Below are positions 10,390 through 19,836 of a stretch of DNA of 64,000 nt, in pieces; the stretch's first letter is position 1, and every line of letters begins with the position of its first letter. Made by a program: the position numbers and the translations under genes. The notes below the pieces were generated by a model, which saw only the letters and a list, made by a program, of their open reading frames with translations, made no database searches and was not told the origin of the DNA. This DNA is from JAEUMD01 sp050250815 (lineage in GTDB: Bacteria > Pseudomonadota > Alphaproteobacteria > Rhizobiales > Hyphomicrobiaceae), in the NCBI GenBank assembly GCA_050250815.1, contig JBFWNY010000005.1, forward strand, positions 62,001 through 126,000, written 5' to 3'.

Positions 10390-10531
10390 TGGCCGACCGA
10401 GTGCGATCCGGGGGGGACGGTATCGCGGGGGAACAGGTCGACGTTCAATGGCTAGCGGAAGTATGGTTGGGAGATGGGCGCTCCATCCGTCGTTTGCAAG
10501 GGTCCCTCAAAGAGTTTTTTGGGACCGGCCG

Positions 10532-10825
10532 TCAGCGCTTGGAGCAATTTGCGAGCATCTGATCGCGCTTCTGCGCCGAGGTCTTCCACACATCCGGTGG
10601 TACGCTGCCGCACCAGGACAGGTGGCGGGCGAGATCAAGGCTCCACTCCGGACCGGCGAAGCCGCACCTCAGCTTGTCGTTCTGCTGCTGCTGCTTGAGC
10701 GCCGTCGTGGCGTACCACTGACAGTTGGCCTGGGCCGAGGCCGCAACCGGCGCGAGCGTCGCGGCGGCGATCGCCGACAGGGCCAGCAGCCCCACCTTCG
10801 CCGAAGCTCCGTTCCTGACCGTCAT
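10532..10825 (-). CDS. small secreted four-cysteine protein
   Basis: A 97-residue protein. The signal peptide runs to about residue 32 (hydrophobic LLALSAIAAATLAPVAASAQA). The mature part of about 64 residues contains four cysteines (NCQWY, LRCGF, SWCGS, ANCSKR), suggesting two disulfides. The start at 10825 has AAGGA eight bases upstream; an earlier in-frame ATG at 10858 lacks a site. It sits alone between prfC and recQ on the opposite strand. I do not recognise a family with known function. Export and cysteine content suggest a periplasmic or cell-surface protein. Confidence 0.65.
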   Translation of the reverse strand: MTVRNGASAKVGLLALSAIAAATLAPVAASAQANCQWYATTALKQQQQNDKLRCGFAGPEWSLDLARHLSWCGSVPPDVWKTSAQKRDQMLANCSKR

Positions 10826-11091
10826 CGGCTCGTTCCTTCTCCAGCGTCCGGCGCTCACCTTGGGATCGCCCGGGACGTCACTGCGATCATGGGAGTGAAA
10901 CTAGCCCAGGCAATATGAACTGCCACTGAATGTTGTCGGAGCGTTCCGTTCAGGCTCCGCCGTGGCACTGCGGCCCCACTTTCGCCCCTCCCACGCCTGC
11001 TGGTGGACGCACCGGCCGCCGTCCGGGCGAATCGCCTAATCTCCGGCCGGAACCAGCGACTGAATCCGTAGCGGACGGTGCCCACCCAGCC

Positions 11092-13287
11092 ATGGCGAGA
11101 CCCCAGACCGCCAAACCACCGACTGAACCTGCAACGTCGCTGGACGCGGCGTTGGCCGTCCTGCAGGAAACATTCGGCTACAAGAGTTTCCGGTCGCATC
11201 AGGCACACATCGTCGAGCGGGTCATCGCGGGCGGCGATGCGCTGGTACTGATGCCGACAGGCGGCGGCAAGTCCCTGTGCTACCAGGTTCCAGCCCTGGT
11301 ACGCCCGGGCACGGGCATCGTCGTTTCTCCGCTCATCGCGCTGATGCAGGATCAGGTTGCTGCACTGGACGCCGCCGGCGTTTCAGCGGCCTTCCTCAAC
11401 TCGTCGCTCACGTGGCCCGAGCAGCAGCGCGTCGAACGCCGGCTGGCTGCGGGCGAACTCGACCTGCTCTACGTTGCGCCCGAGCGCCTGATTCAGGAAC
11501 GCACACTCGACCTGCTGTCGCGCGCCGGTCTGTCGCTCTTTGCTATCGACGAGGCGCATTGCGTCTCGCAGTGGGGTCACGACTTCCGGCCGGAGTACCG
11601 CCAGCTGCGCATCCTGGCTGACCGCTTTCCAGGCGTGCCGCGCATCGCGCTGACGGCGACGGCTGACGAGCGCACGCGCGCAGAGATCGTCTCCGAGCTG
11701 CGCCTCGAAGACGCCGAGCGGTTCGTGGCGAGCTTCGACCGTCCGAACATCCGCTACACGATCGCGGAGATGGGATCGGTCGGCGCGCGTGAGCGGCTGT
11801 GGCAGTTCATTTCGAGCGAACACCCCGACGACGCCGGCATCGTCTATTGCCTGTCCCGCCGCGCGGTCGACGAGACGGCCCGCTGGCTCACAGCCAAGGG
11901 CCGCCGGGCACTCGCCTACCATGCGGGCCTCGACCCGGAAACGCGTCGGCAAGTCCAGCGGACCTTTGTCGACGAGGACGGCACCATCGTCGTCGCAACG
12001 ATCGCGTTCGGCATGGGCATCGACAAGCCCGACGTGCGCTTCGTCGCCCATCTCAACCTGCCCAAATCCATCGAGGCCTATTACCAGGAGACCGGTCGCG
12101 CCGGACGCGACGGTGAGCCTGCGGATGCATGGATGGCGTACGGGCTGCAGGACGTCATTCAACTGCGCCAGTGGATCGCCCAATCCGAGGGCTCCGAGGC
12201 ATTCAAGCAGATCCAGCGGCAGAAGCTTGGCGCACTCATTGGCCTTGCCGAGATGGCCGGCTGCCGGCGGCAGGCGTTGCTCGCCTATTTCGGCGAGGCC
12301 GAAACCGGCCCGTGCGGCAACTGCGACAACTGCATCGCGCCGCCTGCGACCGTCGATGGCACGGTGCTGGCGCAGAAGGCGCTGTCCACCGTCTATCGCA
12401 CAGGGCAGCGCTTCGGCGTCGGTTATCTTTGCGACGTGCTCGCCGGCAAAAGCAACGAGCGCATCGAGCGCAACGGCCACGAGCGCCTGTCGGTATTCGG
12501 CATAGGGGCAACGGAAGATCAGGCGACGTGGCGTTCGCTGTTCCGCCAGCTCACGGCCGCGGGACACCTGACGGGCGACGACGAGGGGCACGGCACACTG
12601 CTGCTGACAGAGGCGGCGCGTCCCATCCTGCGCGGTGAAGCGAATTTTCCGATGCGGCTGGCTCGCACTCCCCAGAAGCGGGAGCGGGAGCGCAATCGCG
12701 GTCGCGGCAAGAACGAAACCGCTGTCGCCTCCGCCGACCGTGCGCTCTACGAGGCGCTGCGCGCGCTACGGCTCGAACTTGCCGCACGTTCACGCGTCCC
12801 GCCATACGTCATCTGCCACGACCGAACGCTCGCGGAGCTGGCGAGCATCCGCCCGCGCGACGAGGCGGGACTGCACGAAATCACCGGCCTCGGCGCCGCC
12901 AAGATCGCACGCTATGGCGCGGCGTTCCTCGACGCTATCGCGGCGGCAGACCCTGACGTCCGGGATGCGCGGCTCGACAACCGGCTGTCACCAAGCGCCA
13001 ACCAGACCCTGGCCCTGCACCTGAGTGGCCTCGACGCGGATGCGATTGCGGAACGGCGCGGCCTCGACCGCGCCACGGTTCTAGGCCACCTGGCCGACGC
13101 GATCGGCGCGGGCCTCGTCGGAGCGGCCAGCGTGCTCGACCTGGAACCGGGCGACATCGACGAGATCATGGCTGCCTTCGAGAGCTGCGAGACGCTCGAT
13201 ACCGGCAAACTCGGGCCCGTGCACGCCGCCCTCGACGGGCGCTACGATTACGCTACGCTCAAGTGTTTGTTGGCAGAGCTCGCGTGA
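11092..13287 (+). CDS. recQ: ATP-dependent DNA helicase RecQ
   Basis: A 731-residue 3'-5' helicase that unwinds forks and recombination intermediates. It has the superfamily 2 core with Walker A MPTGGGKS (K60), the DEAH box at 153-156 followed by CVSQWGHDFRPEY (the RecQ aromatic loop), SFDRPNIRY, and the motif VI ETGRAGRDG. The zinc-binding region has CRRQALLAYFGE and CGNCDNC. An HRDC domain follows (RALYEALRALR onward, about 545-620), then a C-terminal RQC/helix-turn-helix-like tail. The frame is open upstream to 10930, but those 54 codons do not resemble RecQ. The NUDIX gene overlaps the 3' end. Confidence 0.95.
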   Translation: MARPQTAKPPTEPATSLDAALAVLQETFGYKSFRSHQAHIVERVIAGGDALVLMPTGGGKSLCYQVPALVRPGTGIVVSPLIALMQDQVAALDAAGVSAAFLNSSLTWPEQQRVERRLAAGELDLLYVAPERLIQERTLDLLSRAGLSLFAIDEAHCVSQWGHDFRPEYRQLRILADRFPGVPRIALTATADERTRAEIVSELRLEDAERFVASFDRPNIRYTIAEMGSVGARERLWQFISSEHPDDAGIVYCLSRRAVDETARWLTAKGRRALAYHAGLDPETRRQVQRTFVDEDGTIVVATIAFGMGIDKPDVRFVAHLNLPKSIEAYYQETGRAGRDGEPADAWMAYGLQDVIQLRQWIAQSEGSEAFKQIQRQKLGALIGLAEMAGCRRQALLAYFGEAETGPCGNCDNCIAPPATVDGTVLAQKALSTVYRTGQRFGVGYLCDVLAGKSNERIERNGHERLSVFGIGATEDQATWRSLFRQLTAAGHLTGDDEGHGTLLLTEAARPILRGEANFPMRLARTPQKRERERNRGRGKNETAVASADRALYEALRALRLELAARSRVPPYVICHDRTLAELASIRPRDEAGLHEITGLGAAKIARYGAAFLDAIAAADPDVRDARLDNRLSPSANQTLALHLSGLDADAIAERRGLDRATVLGHLADAIGAGLVGAASVLDLEPGDIDEIMAAFESCETLDTGKLGPVHAALDGRYDYATLKCLLAELA

Positions 13288-13790
13288 GCACGCTCGGCCC
13301 CCGTCGCCGGATGAGCGGCGAACCGATGAGGCAAGACGCAGGAATGGATTTCTTTCGCGCTTGGCGCGAGCCCAAACTCCGGCAGGTTGCCGCTCTGCCC
13401 TACGTGGCCGGGCCTGAAGGTGTGTGGATCTGCCTCGTCACCAGCCGCGGCTCGGGCCGCTGGATCCTGCCCAAGGGCTGGCCCAAGAAGAAGCTCCCCG
13501 ACCCGGACCTCGCGGCCCGCGAAGCCTGGGAGGAGGCCGGGCTCAGCGGACAGATCGAGCGCGTGCCGATCGGCCACTTCGTCGTGCGCAAGCGCCTGCA
13601 CGTGTTTGCTGCCCCGCGCTGCCGCGTCGACGTCTACCCCCTTGCGGTGGAGACGCAGGCGCTCACTTGGCCCGAACAAGCACAGCGCAAGCTGATGTGG
13701 TTTCCCGCTTCGGAAGCCGCCGAAACGGTATCGGACAAGGGTGTCGTGCCCCTGCTCGCCGAACTCGACCGATATCTTCAAATCGAATGA
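13284..13790 (+). CDS. NUDIX hydrolase
   Basis: A protein of about 168 residues that probably hydrolyses a nucleoside diphosphate-linked or polyphosphate substrate. The NUDIX box region reads GWPKKKLPDPDLAAREAWEE followed by AGL. The REAWEEAG catalytic core is intact, while the first glutamate of the consensus is not obvious and the loop looks altered. WILPKGW before the box is typical of the alphaproteobacterial diadenosine/diphosphoinositol-type group. The start is uncertain: GTG 13284 overlaps the recQ stop by 4 bp (GTGA), while ATG 13311, 13326 and 13344 are alternatives. The substrate is unknown. It is probably co-transcribed with recQ. Confidence 0.85.
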   Translation: MSTLGPRRRMSGEPMRQDAGMDFFRAWREPKLRQVAALPYVAGPEGVWICLVTSRGSGRWILPKGWPKKKLPDPDLAAREAWEEAGLSGQIERVPIGHFVVRKRLHVFAAPRCRVDVYPLAVETQALTWPEQAQRKLMWFPASEAAETVSDKGVVPLLAELDRYLQIE

Positions 13791-13948
13791 GGTCGTGCCG
13801 CGAAGTCCCGCTGCTGAGCGAAATCGCATTGGGACGGGAGCTGGCGCTTGCGTGCGGCGGTCGAGTTTCGTACGCACCGGGCACACGCTGACCGTCAACG
13901 CTAGAGGTCGGTGTCGGGAGAACGCCGCGCGACGGGGGATCGAAGATC

Positions 13949-15472
13949 ATGACGACAGATGCCGGCGTGCCGCGTCAGCGCGTGAAGTTCAAGAAATCCT
14001 CGCTCGACAAGGACCTCGGCAAGATTGGCCGCATGGAGGACGCGGCCCGGCTCGTCTCCATGCCGTTGATCTCACTGGGCGCGGCCCTGATCTTCCTGAC
14101 CGCCGCGGGCTTGATCGCAGCGTTCGAGATCACGGGCAGCAGCGGAGCCGCCGTGGTCGTCGTCGCCGCCATCCTGGGCGGCTACATGGCCCTCAATATA
14201 GGTGCCAACGACGTGGCCAACAACGTCGCGCCCGCTGTGGGTGCGCGTGCCATGACCTTGATGGGCGCCCTTGTGATCGCCGCGATCTTCGAGACCGCCG
14301 GAGCGCTCATCGCCGGTGGCGATGTGGTGAAGACGATCGCCAGCGGGATCATCGATCCCAAAGAGGTATCCGACGCCGACATGTTCGTGCGCGCGATGGT
14401 GGCCGCACTGTTCGCTTCAGCACTGTGGATCAATCTGGCCACCTATTTCGGAGCACCCGTCTCCACGACGCACTCGGTGGTCGGCGCCGTCATGGGCGCA
14501 GGCGTTGCCGCGGTCGGCTACGGCGCCGTGCAATGGGATACGATGGCCTCCATCGCGGCAAGCTGGGTCATCTCACCCCTCCTCGGCGGCGTGATCGCTG
14601 CGGCCTTTCTCGCCTTCATCAAGACGTTCGTCATCTACCAGGACGACAAGATCGCTGCCGCGCGCCGCTGGGTCCCGCTCTTGCTGTCGATCATGACGGC
14701 CTGCTTCACGGCCTATCTGCTGATGAAGGGCCTGAAGAAGGTCTGGAAGGCATCGCCAGCCGAGATCGCTGCCACCTCCGCCGCAATGTTCGTCGTCTCA
14801 TTGCTCGTGCTGCGCCCCCTCGTCCGGCGGCAGTCTGAGGGCCTCGAAAATCGCAACCAATCGCTGCGCAAGCTGTTCAAGCTGCCGCTGATCTTCGCCG
14901 CCGCTCTACTGTCGTTCGCACACGGCGCCAACGACGTCGCCAACGCAGTCGGACCTCTGGCGGCCATCATCGGCGCCAATTCCACCCATTCCGTAACAGG
15001 CTCCGTGGCAATCCCCTTCTGGGTAATGCTCATCGGCGCGTTGGGGATCAGCCTGGGACTGTTCTTCTATGGTCCGCGGCTGGTCCGCATGGTCGGCGAG
15101 CAGATCACCAAGATGAACCCGATGCGCGCCTACTGCGTGGCCCTGGCGGCCGCCATCACCGTCATAGTCGCGTCCGCCCTGGGCCTTCCGGTGAGCTCTA
15201 CGCACATCGCGGTGGGAGCGGTGTTCGGTGTCGGCTTCTTCCGCGAGTACTACACGACGCACAGCCGCCGGCGCCACGCCTACATCCGCACGAAGGACGG
15301 CGAGAAGATCGACATCAAACGTCACGCCCTCGTCGATGATGCGGAGCGCTTGCGGCGCAAGTTGGTGCGGCGCTCGCACTTCATGGTGATTGTTGCCGCC
15401 TGGCTCATCACGGTTCCCGCATCCGCCGTCCTGGCGGCAGCCGCCTATGCGGCACTCATCCTGGCACTGTGA
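13949..15472 (+). CDS. inorganic phosphate transporter, Pit family
   Basis: A 507-residue inner-membrane carrier that imports metal-phosphate with protons. The two inverted-repeat family signatures are clear: GANDVANNVAPAVG near residue 89 and GANDVANAVGPLAAI near 330. The PVSTTHSVVGAVMG and PVSSTHIAVGAVFG motifs sit after each half. A charged cytoplasmic N-terminus of about 35 residues precedes the first helix. No phoU-like gene lies next to it. Confidence 0.93.
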   Translation: MTTDAGVPRQRVKFKKSSLDKDLGKIGRMEDAARLVSMPLISLGAALIFLTAAGLIAAFEITGSSGAAVVVVAAILGGYMALNIGANDVANNVAPAVGARAMTLMGALVIAAIFETAGALIAGGDVVKTIASGIIDPKEVSDADMFVRAMVAALFASALWINLATYFGAPVSTTHSVVGAVMGAGVAAVGYGAVQWDTMASIAASWVISPLLGGVIAAAFLAFIKTFVIYQDDKIAAARRWVPLLLSIMTACFTAYLLMKGLKKVWKASPAEIAATSAAMFVVSLLVLRPLVRRQSEGLENRNQSLRKLFKLPLIFAAALLSFAHGANDVANAVGPLAAIIGANSTHSVTGSVAIPFWVMLIGALGISLGLFFYGPRLVRMVGEQITKMNPMRAYCVALAAAITVIVASALGLPVSSTHIAVGAVFGVGFFREYYTTHSRRRHAYIRTKDGEKIDIKRHALVDDAERLRRKLVRRSHFMVIVAAWLITVPASAVLAAAAYAALILAL

Positions 15473-15644
15473 ACCCCCGCAACTCCCGTTCGAACAGCAC
15501 CGCGACAGCGTCAACGTTTCGTTAATGATTTCCCCAGGCCGCGCATGACGGGAACCGCAGAACGCGCGAGCTTGGTTTGTGAGCATGGCGCCGGGGCCCG
15601 CTGTGCGCCGCCTTTGTCGAAATAGGGCAGCAGGCGGTTGCGGG

Positions 15645-16829
15645 ATGATGCATTCAGCGGTGGTTCCGGTGCGCTTTCAGGTACTCGACGGCTGGCGCGG
15701 CATGTGCGCGCTCATGGTCGCACTGTTCCATCTCGATGTGGCAACCGTGCTGACGCAGTCGAATCTTATCCGGCACGCTTATCTTTTCGTCGATTTCTTC
15801 TTCGTGCTTTCCGGATTTGTCATCACGCACGCCTACGCCCGCAAGCTCGATAGCGCGGAAGACGCCGGCCGCTTCATAATCCGGCGGCTCGGGCGCGTCT
15901 GGCCGTTGCATCTGGCGATGCTTGCCGCGTTCGTCGCTCTGGAGCTGGTCAAGCTGGGGGCCACCACGTTCCTGTCCCTCCATGCCGGGCAACCGGCGTT
16001 CCACCCAGCAGGTGAGACCAGCCTCGGACACCTTCCCGCCAACGCCTTGCTGCTGCACGCCCTGGGGCTGCACGACCGGCTGACGTGGAACGCGCCCAGC
16101 TGGAGCATCAGCGCCGAATTTTGGACCTATGCCGTCTTCGCCGTCATCTGCGTGGCGCTACCGCGCACCAGAACTATTGCAATCGGCGTTGCCGGACTGG
16201 CCGGGATGGCAGCCGTGCTCGCCTGGTCGCAACGCGGCCTCGACGCGACCTATGACCTGGGCTTCGCACGCGCGCTCGCCGGCTTCTCGCTCGGCCATCT
16301 CGTCTATGTGCTTCGCCACAGTCTCAGTGCAATCGCTCCGCGGGCAGAGGCCTACCTATCATTGCTGGAGTGGCCTGCGATCGCGGCTGCGATCGTGTTC
16401 GTTTCGGTGGCCGGCGGCACACGATGGGAGTTTGCAGCCCCGCTACTGTTCGCGCTCGTGGTGCTCGTCTTCAGCTATGAGGCGGGTACGGCGTCAAGCC
16501 TGGTCAGGACCACGCCATTTCTCCGGCTGGGACTGTGGTCCTATTCGATCTACATGGTGCACTACCTCATCAGCCACGCGCTCGATCTCGGCATCAGTGT
16601 GCTCGAACGCGCCCTGAAGCAGCCAATCTGGCATCACGTGACGATGAATGGCGAGGCTTTGCGTATTGCCGAGTTCGGCTCACCGCTTATCAATGCGGTC
16701 GTGCTCATCGGCTACGTCGGCGGCGTCGTGCTCGCCGCATCGATGACGTACCGCTTCATCGAGCAACCTGGCCGGCGACTGTTCGCGCGCATCGCCGATC
16801 GCCTGAGCGGCTGCAACGCGGTCGCGTGA
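15645..16829 (+). CDS. acyltransferase 3 family membrane protein (OafA/YrhL-like)
   Basis: A 394-residue protein with about ten membrane helices that transfers an acyl (usually acetyl) group to a sugar of a surface polysaccharide or lipid. The family motifs LDGWRGMCALMVALFH near the start, with the catalytic-type His, and DFFFVLSGFVITHAY near residue 46 are present, as is a RLGRVWPLH segment. The start is one of two adjacent ATGs (15645 or 15648). It converges on the VpsF-like gene, and both stop codons lie in one hairpin. Context suggests O-acetylation of the polymer made by this block. Confidence 0.88.
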   Translation: MMHSAVVPVRFQVLDGWRGMCALMVALFHLDVATVLTQSNLIRHAYLFVDFFFVLSGFVITHAYARKLDSAEDAGRFIIRRLGRVWPLHLAMLAAFVALELVKLGATTFLSLHAGQPAFHPAGETSLGHLPANALLLHALGLHDRLTWNAPSWSISAEFWTYAVFAVICVALPRTRTIAIGVAGLAGMAAVLAWSQRGLDATYDLGFARALAGFSLGHLVYVLRHSLSAIAPRAEAYLSLLEWPAIAAAIVFVSVAGGTRWEFAAPLLFALVVLVFSYEAGTASSLVRTTPFLRLGLWSYSIYMVHYLISHALDLGISVLERALKQPIWHHVTMNGEALRIAEFGSPLINAVVLIGYVGGVVLAASMTYRFIEQPGRRLFARIADRLSGCNAVA

Positions 16830-16849
16830 TCGACCCGCGTCGATCACGC
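16824..16849. terminator. shared bidirectional hairpin over two stop codons
   Basis: A perfect 11-bp stem (16824-16834 with 16839-16849) and a 4-base loop contain the TGA of the acyltransferase (16827-16829) in the left arm and the TGA of the VpsF-like gene (16844-16846) in the right arm. The two convergent genes are separated by only 14 bases. Confidence 0.65.
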
Positions 16850-18130
16850 GCAGGATTCGTGCCCCGATCGCTGCTCGCGCACGGGCCGCATCAGAACCAT
16901 GAGCAACACAATAACTACGGAAAGAAGTGGCGTCTTCGCCGACAGCGAGACCGATGTCATCGCGACCGCGAAGAAGTAGACGAACACCCACCCAGCACCT
17001 GGACGCAAGGCTTTCGTCACCGTGTAGCAGAACATGACGAGCGTCGGCAGGAAGACGATGGTGGCGAGAATCCCGAACGAGAAGATGAACGCGAGGACGA
17101 AATTTTCAATGCCGTAGTCGAGACCGTGGATATTCACCCAGGTACCGATGTGCTGCGCATCCGGCTTGAAGAAGATGTCGGAGAAGTTCACGTGCTGGAA
17201 TAGCTCGAACATCACCACGCGTGTTTCCGCGCTGCCCGCATCATCGGCGATGCGCTCCAGGAACCGGTCGAAGAACCCGTATTCCTGCAGCGCGAAGATC
17301 GCGGCAGCATAGACGGGAACCGCCACGAGAATGGCCCGCAGCATGCTCATGCGCAGCGGTGCGCCGTTCAGGACATCAATCGCGCGAACAACGACCAGCA
17401 GCGCCATGGCGGCGAGCACGAGCGCCATCGAGGCACGGCCGCCAAACGCGATCATGCTGGCGAACGACAGCGAGAACAGCAGCAGTGCCAGCAGGCGCGG
17501 CAAGTCACGCCGCCCGCCCATCAGCAGCATCACCAGGTAGCAGCCGACGATCGCTGCATTCGACAGGGGATGGCCGAGCAATGCTGTTGCCCGCCATTCA
17601 TTGCTCATGATTTCGCCGTTGACCATGAACGGTGTCAGCCGCCAGCCTGTCGCGAACTCGGTGAGCGCCAGAACCGCGTTGACCGCCATGATGAGATGAA
17701 TGAGCCAGGCTAGCCGGCGGGCCTCACGTTCCTCCAGCGGTTGGAAGATGAGGAAGAGCACCATCGGCACGAAAAACGTCTCGATAAAGATGGTGAATGG
17801 CGCACCGATGACCCGCGTTGCGTAGACGATCATGAAGATGATGCCGAGAAGAAACGGCAACAGGTCGAGGTGCCGGTCGGCCAGCCGGATCATGCCCGTC
17901 AGCGGATTGCCGCGCACGGTCGTCATTACGGGCAGCAGCGCCAGTGCGATCCAGGTCGAAGGATGGAACTTGTCGAGCGGCGTGCCGCCTGTGGCGTCGT
18001 ATTGCCAGCCGAACGTGAGCAGCACGTCCGTGGAGATACACAGGAGCAGGGCAACGATCATGAACCGGCCGGCCGCGAGCACGCGCGATTGCGCGCCGAC
18101 CGTCCCATTCTGGATCGCGTGCGCCGTCAT
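16844..18130 (-). CDS. VpsF-like / O-antigen polymerase-like polysaccharide protein
   Basis: A 428-residue polytopic protein with about ten to twelve hydrophobic helices. The layout is that of Wzy/O-antigen ligase-type proteins: a large periplasmic loop before the last helices (about 320-370, containing DDAGSAETRVVMFELFQH) and FGGRASMALVLA in the middle. Overall resemblance is to the VpsF family found in alphaproteobacterial exopolysaccharide loci. It probably polymerises or exports a surface glycan. The start at 18130 has GAGG four bases upstream; the frame opens at 18247, but that extension is not protein-like. Divergent from the gtrA gene. Confidence 0.75.
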   Translation of the reverse strand: MTAHAIQNGTVGAQSRVLAAGRFMIVALLLCISTDVLLTFGWQYDATGGTPLDKFHPSTWIALALLPVMTTVRGNPLTGMIRLADRHLDLLPFLLGIIFMIVYATRVIGAPFTIFIETFFVPMVLFLIFQPLEEREARRLAWLIHLIMAVNAVLALTEFATGWRLTPFMVNGEIMSNEWRATALLGHPLSNAAIVGCYLVMLLMGGRRDLPRLLALLLFSLSFASMIAFGGRASMALVLAAMALLVVVRAIDVLNGAPLRMSMLRAILVAVPVYAAAIFALQEYGFFDRFLERIADDAGSAETRVVMFELFQHVNFSDIFFKPDAQHIGTWVNIHGLDYGIENFVLAFIFSFGILATIVFLPTLVMFCYTVTKALRPGAGWVFVYFFAVAMTSVSLSAKTPLLSVVIVLLMVLMRPVREQRSGHESCA

Positions 18131-18394
18131 ATACCTCTCTCTCCACACCACACCCGGCACGCGCACGCCGCGCGCCACAGCGTCCGGAAGCACGTCTCGT
18201 GCCGGTCTTAGAGGATGTCTACTTTGAAGCCTGAGTTGCAACGACACCCTTTACGCGAACCGCCAGGACACGGCGCCTTGGCCCGAATATTGATGTGCGC
18301 TGCAATGAACGGCTGCTCCGGTTCACGGCGGCACAATGGCGGCCCCTTGCGCAATCGGAGCGCCGCCGGATAGTTACGAGCCTCGGCGACACGA

Positions 18395-18838
18395 ATGCAA
18401 GCAATGGGAACTGCAGTGCTGCACGCGGACTCCAACGCCGCCCGCTTCGCGCGCTTCCTGATCGTCGGGGGCACGGCGACGGTAGTTCAGTTTACCGTGC
18501 TGGCCGTGCTCGTCGAGTTGGCGATCGCGCCTGCCGTCGCCGCCTCGGCGATGGGCTACGGGGCTGGCGCCGTGGTCAACTACCTGCTGAACCGCTCATT
18601 CACATTCCGGTCGGCTGCGCCGCACCTCTCGTCCGTTCCGCGTTTCGCCGCGATGGCCGCGATGGGGCTCGCGCTGAACACGGCAGTCTACGCGATCCTG
18701 CACGGTCTGGGCCTGCACTACCTGGCGGCGCAGGTTTTCACCACACTGTGTGTCCTACTCTTCAATTTCACAGTCGCATCGCGCTGGGTCTTCGCCGACC
18801 GATCGGTCCGCAGCGCGCAAAGCGAGGACGCGCCATGA
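18395..18838 (+). CDS. GtrA family membrane protein
   Basis: A 147-residue, four-helix GtrA/DPMS-type protein, thought to flip polyprenyl-linked sugars across the inner membrane. FLIVGGTATVVQF at the start of helix 1 and NYLLNRSFTF between helices 2 and 3 are the family marks. It ends in an ATGA overlap with the glycosyltransferase, so the two are translationally coupled. ATG 18404 is an alternative start. Confidence 0.9.
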   Translation: MQAMGTAVLHADSNAARFARFLIVGGTATVVQFTVLAVLVELAIAPAVAASAMGYGAGAVVNYLLNRSFTFRSAAPHLSSVPRFAAMAAMGLALNTAVYAILHGLGLHYLAAQVFTTLCVLLFNFTVASRWVFADRSVRSAQSEDAP

Positions 18839-19836
18839 ATAGCCACACCCCACAACGCCAAGCCGCCCGGCTTGCCATCGTGGTCCCATGCTTCAACGAG
18901 GAGGAGGGCCTGCCGACTACCGCAGCGCGCCTGCGCGACCTGCTCTCCCGTCTGAAGTCGGAACGGCTTGCAGCCGACGACAGCTACATCTGCTTTGTAG
19001 ATGACGGCAGCCGCGACCGGACGTGGCACGTGATCGCCGGCCTCGTCGCCGCGCACCCTGACATCACCGGACTGAAGCTCGCGCGCAATGTCGGCCATCA
19101 GGGCGCCGTGCTCGCCGGTCTTTGTGAATGCGCGGGCGATGCGACAGTGACCATCGATGCCGACCTGCAGGACGACGAGGGCGTCATCCGCGACATGATG
19201 CTCAAGCTCGCCGAAGGCTACGACGTGGTCCTGGGCGTGCGTCACGACCGGACATCCGATACGTGGTCGAAGCGCTTCTTCGCCGAGACCTACTACCGCC
19301 TGCTCACCGCGATGGGAGTCAAGACGGTCTTCAATCACGCCGATTACCGGTTGCTCTCGCGCCGCGCCACCGCCGCGCTCTGCGAGTTCCCGGAGACGAA
19401 CCTCTTTCTGCGCGGTCTGGTGACGCTGATCGGATTCAAGTGGACGACGGTCGAGTACGCGCGGCGCGAGCGGGTGCTGGGTGAGTCCAAGTACCCTGTG
19501 CGCAAGATGCTGTCGCTCGCTTGGGAAGGCATCACCTCGTTCTCGACGGTGCCGCTGCGTCTGGTCTCCCTCATCGGGCTCGTCGTCTCGGTGCTCGCGC
19601 TGGCGGTCACCTTCTGGGCGCTGATCGTGCGGCTGTCGGGTGATGCCGTTCCCGGCTGGGCGTCCACCGTCGTGCCGATGTACTTCCTCGGCGGCGTGCA
19701 AATCCTCTGCCTCGGTGTCATCGGCGAGTACATCGGCAAGATCTACATGGAGACGAAGCGGCGCCCGCGCTACCTCGTCGATGAGCATATCGGAACGCAT
19801 GTCCGGGCGACGCGCGCAGCCGAGGTCGGCCGATGA
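18835..19836 (+). CDS. family 2 glycosyltransferase, GtrB/DPMS type
   Basis: A 333-residue enzyme that should transfer a sugar from a nucleotide donor to undecaprenyl phosphate on the inner face of the membrane. The GT-A fold is marked by AIVVPCFNEEEGLP, CFVDDGSRDRTW and the metal-binding DADLQDDE near residue 108. KYPVRKMLSLAWEGITSFS leads into two C-terminal membrane helices (about 240-265 and 280-305), as in GtrB and bacterial polyisoprenyl-phosphate hexosyltransferases. It overlaps both neighbours by 4 bp. Confidence 0.92.
   Translation: MNSHTPQRQAARLAIVVPCFNEEEGLPTTAARLRDLLSRLKSERLAADDSYICFVDDGSRDRTWHVIAGLVAAHPDITGLKLARNVGHQGAVLAGLCECAGDATVTIDADLQDDEGVIRDMMLKLAEGYDVVLGVRHDRTSDTWSKRFFAETYYRLLTAMGVKTVFNHADYRLLSRRATAALCEFPETNLFLRGLVTLIGFKWTTVEYARRERVLGESKYPVRKMLSLAWEGITSFSTVPLRLVSLIGLVVSVLALAVTFWALIVRLSGDAVPGWASTVVPMYFLGGVQILCLGVIGEYIGKIYMETKRRPRYLVDEHIGTHVRATRAAEVGR

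Noticed and set aside
10299..10562. 87-codon plus-strand ORF after prfC
   Set aside because: It crosses the strong hairpin at 10350-10389 and overlaps the end of the small secreted protein gene; no protein-like pattern.
10930..11091. 54-codon upstream extension of recQ
   Set aside because: Open in frame, but Pro/Gly/Arg-rich and unlike RecQ N-termini; the ATG at 11092 gives the normal start.
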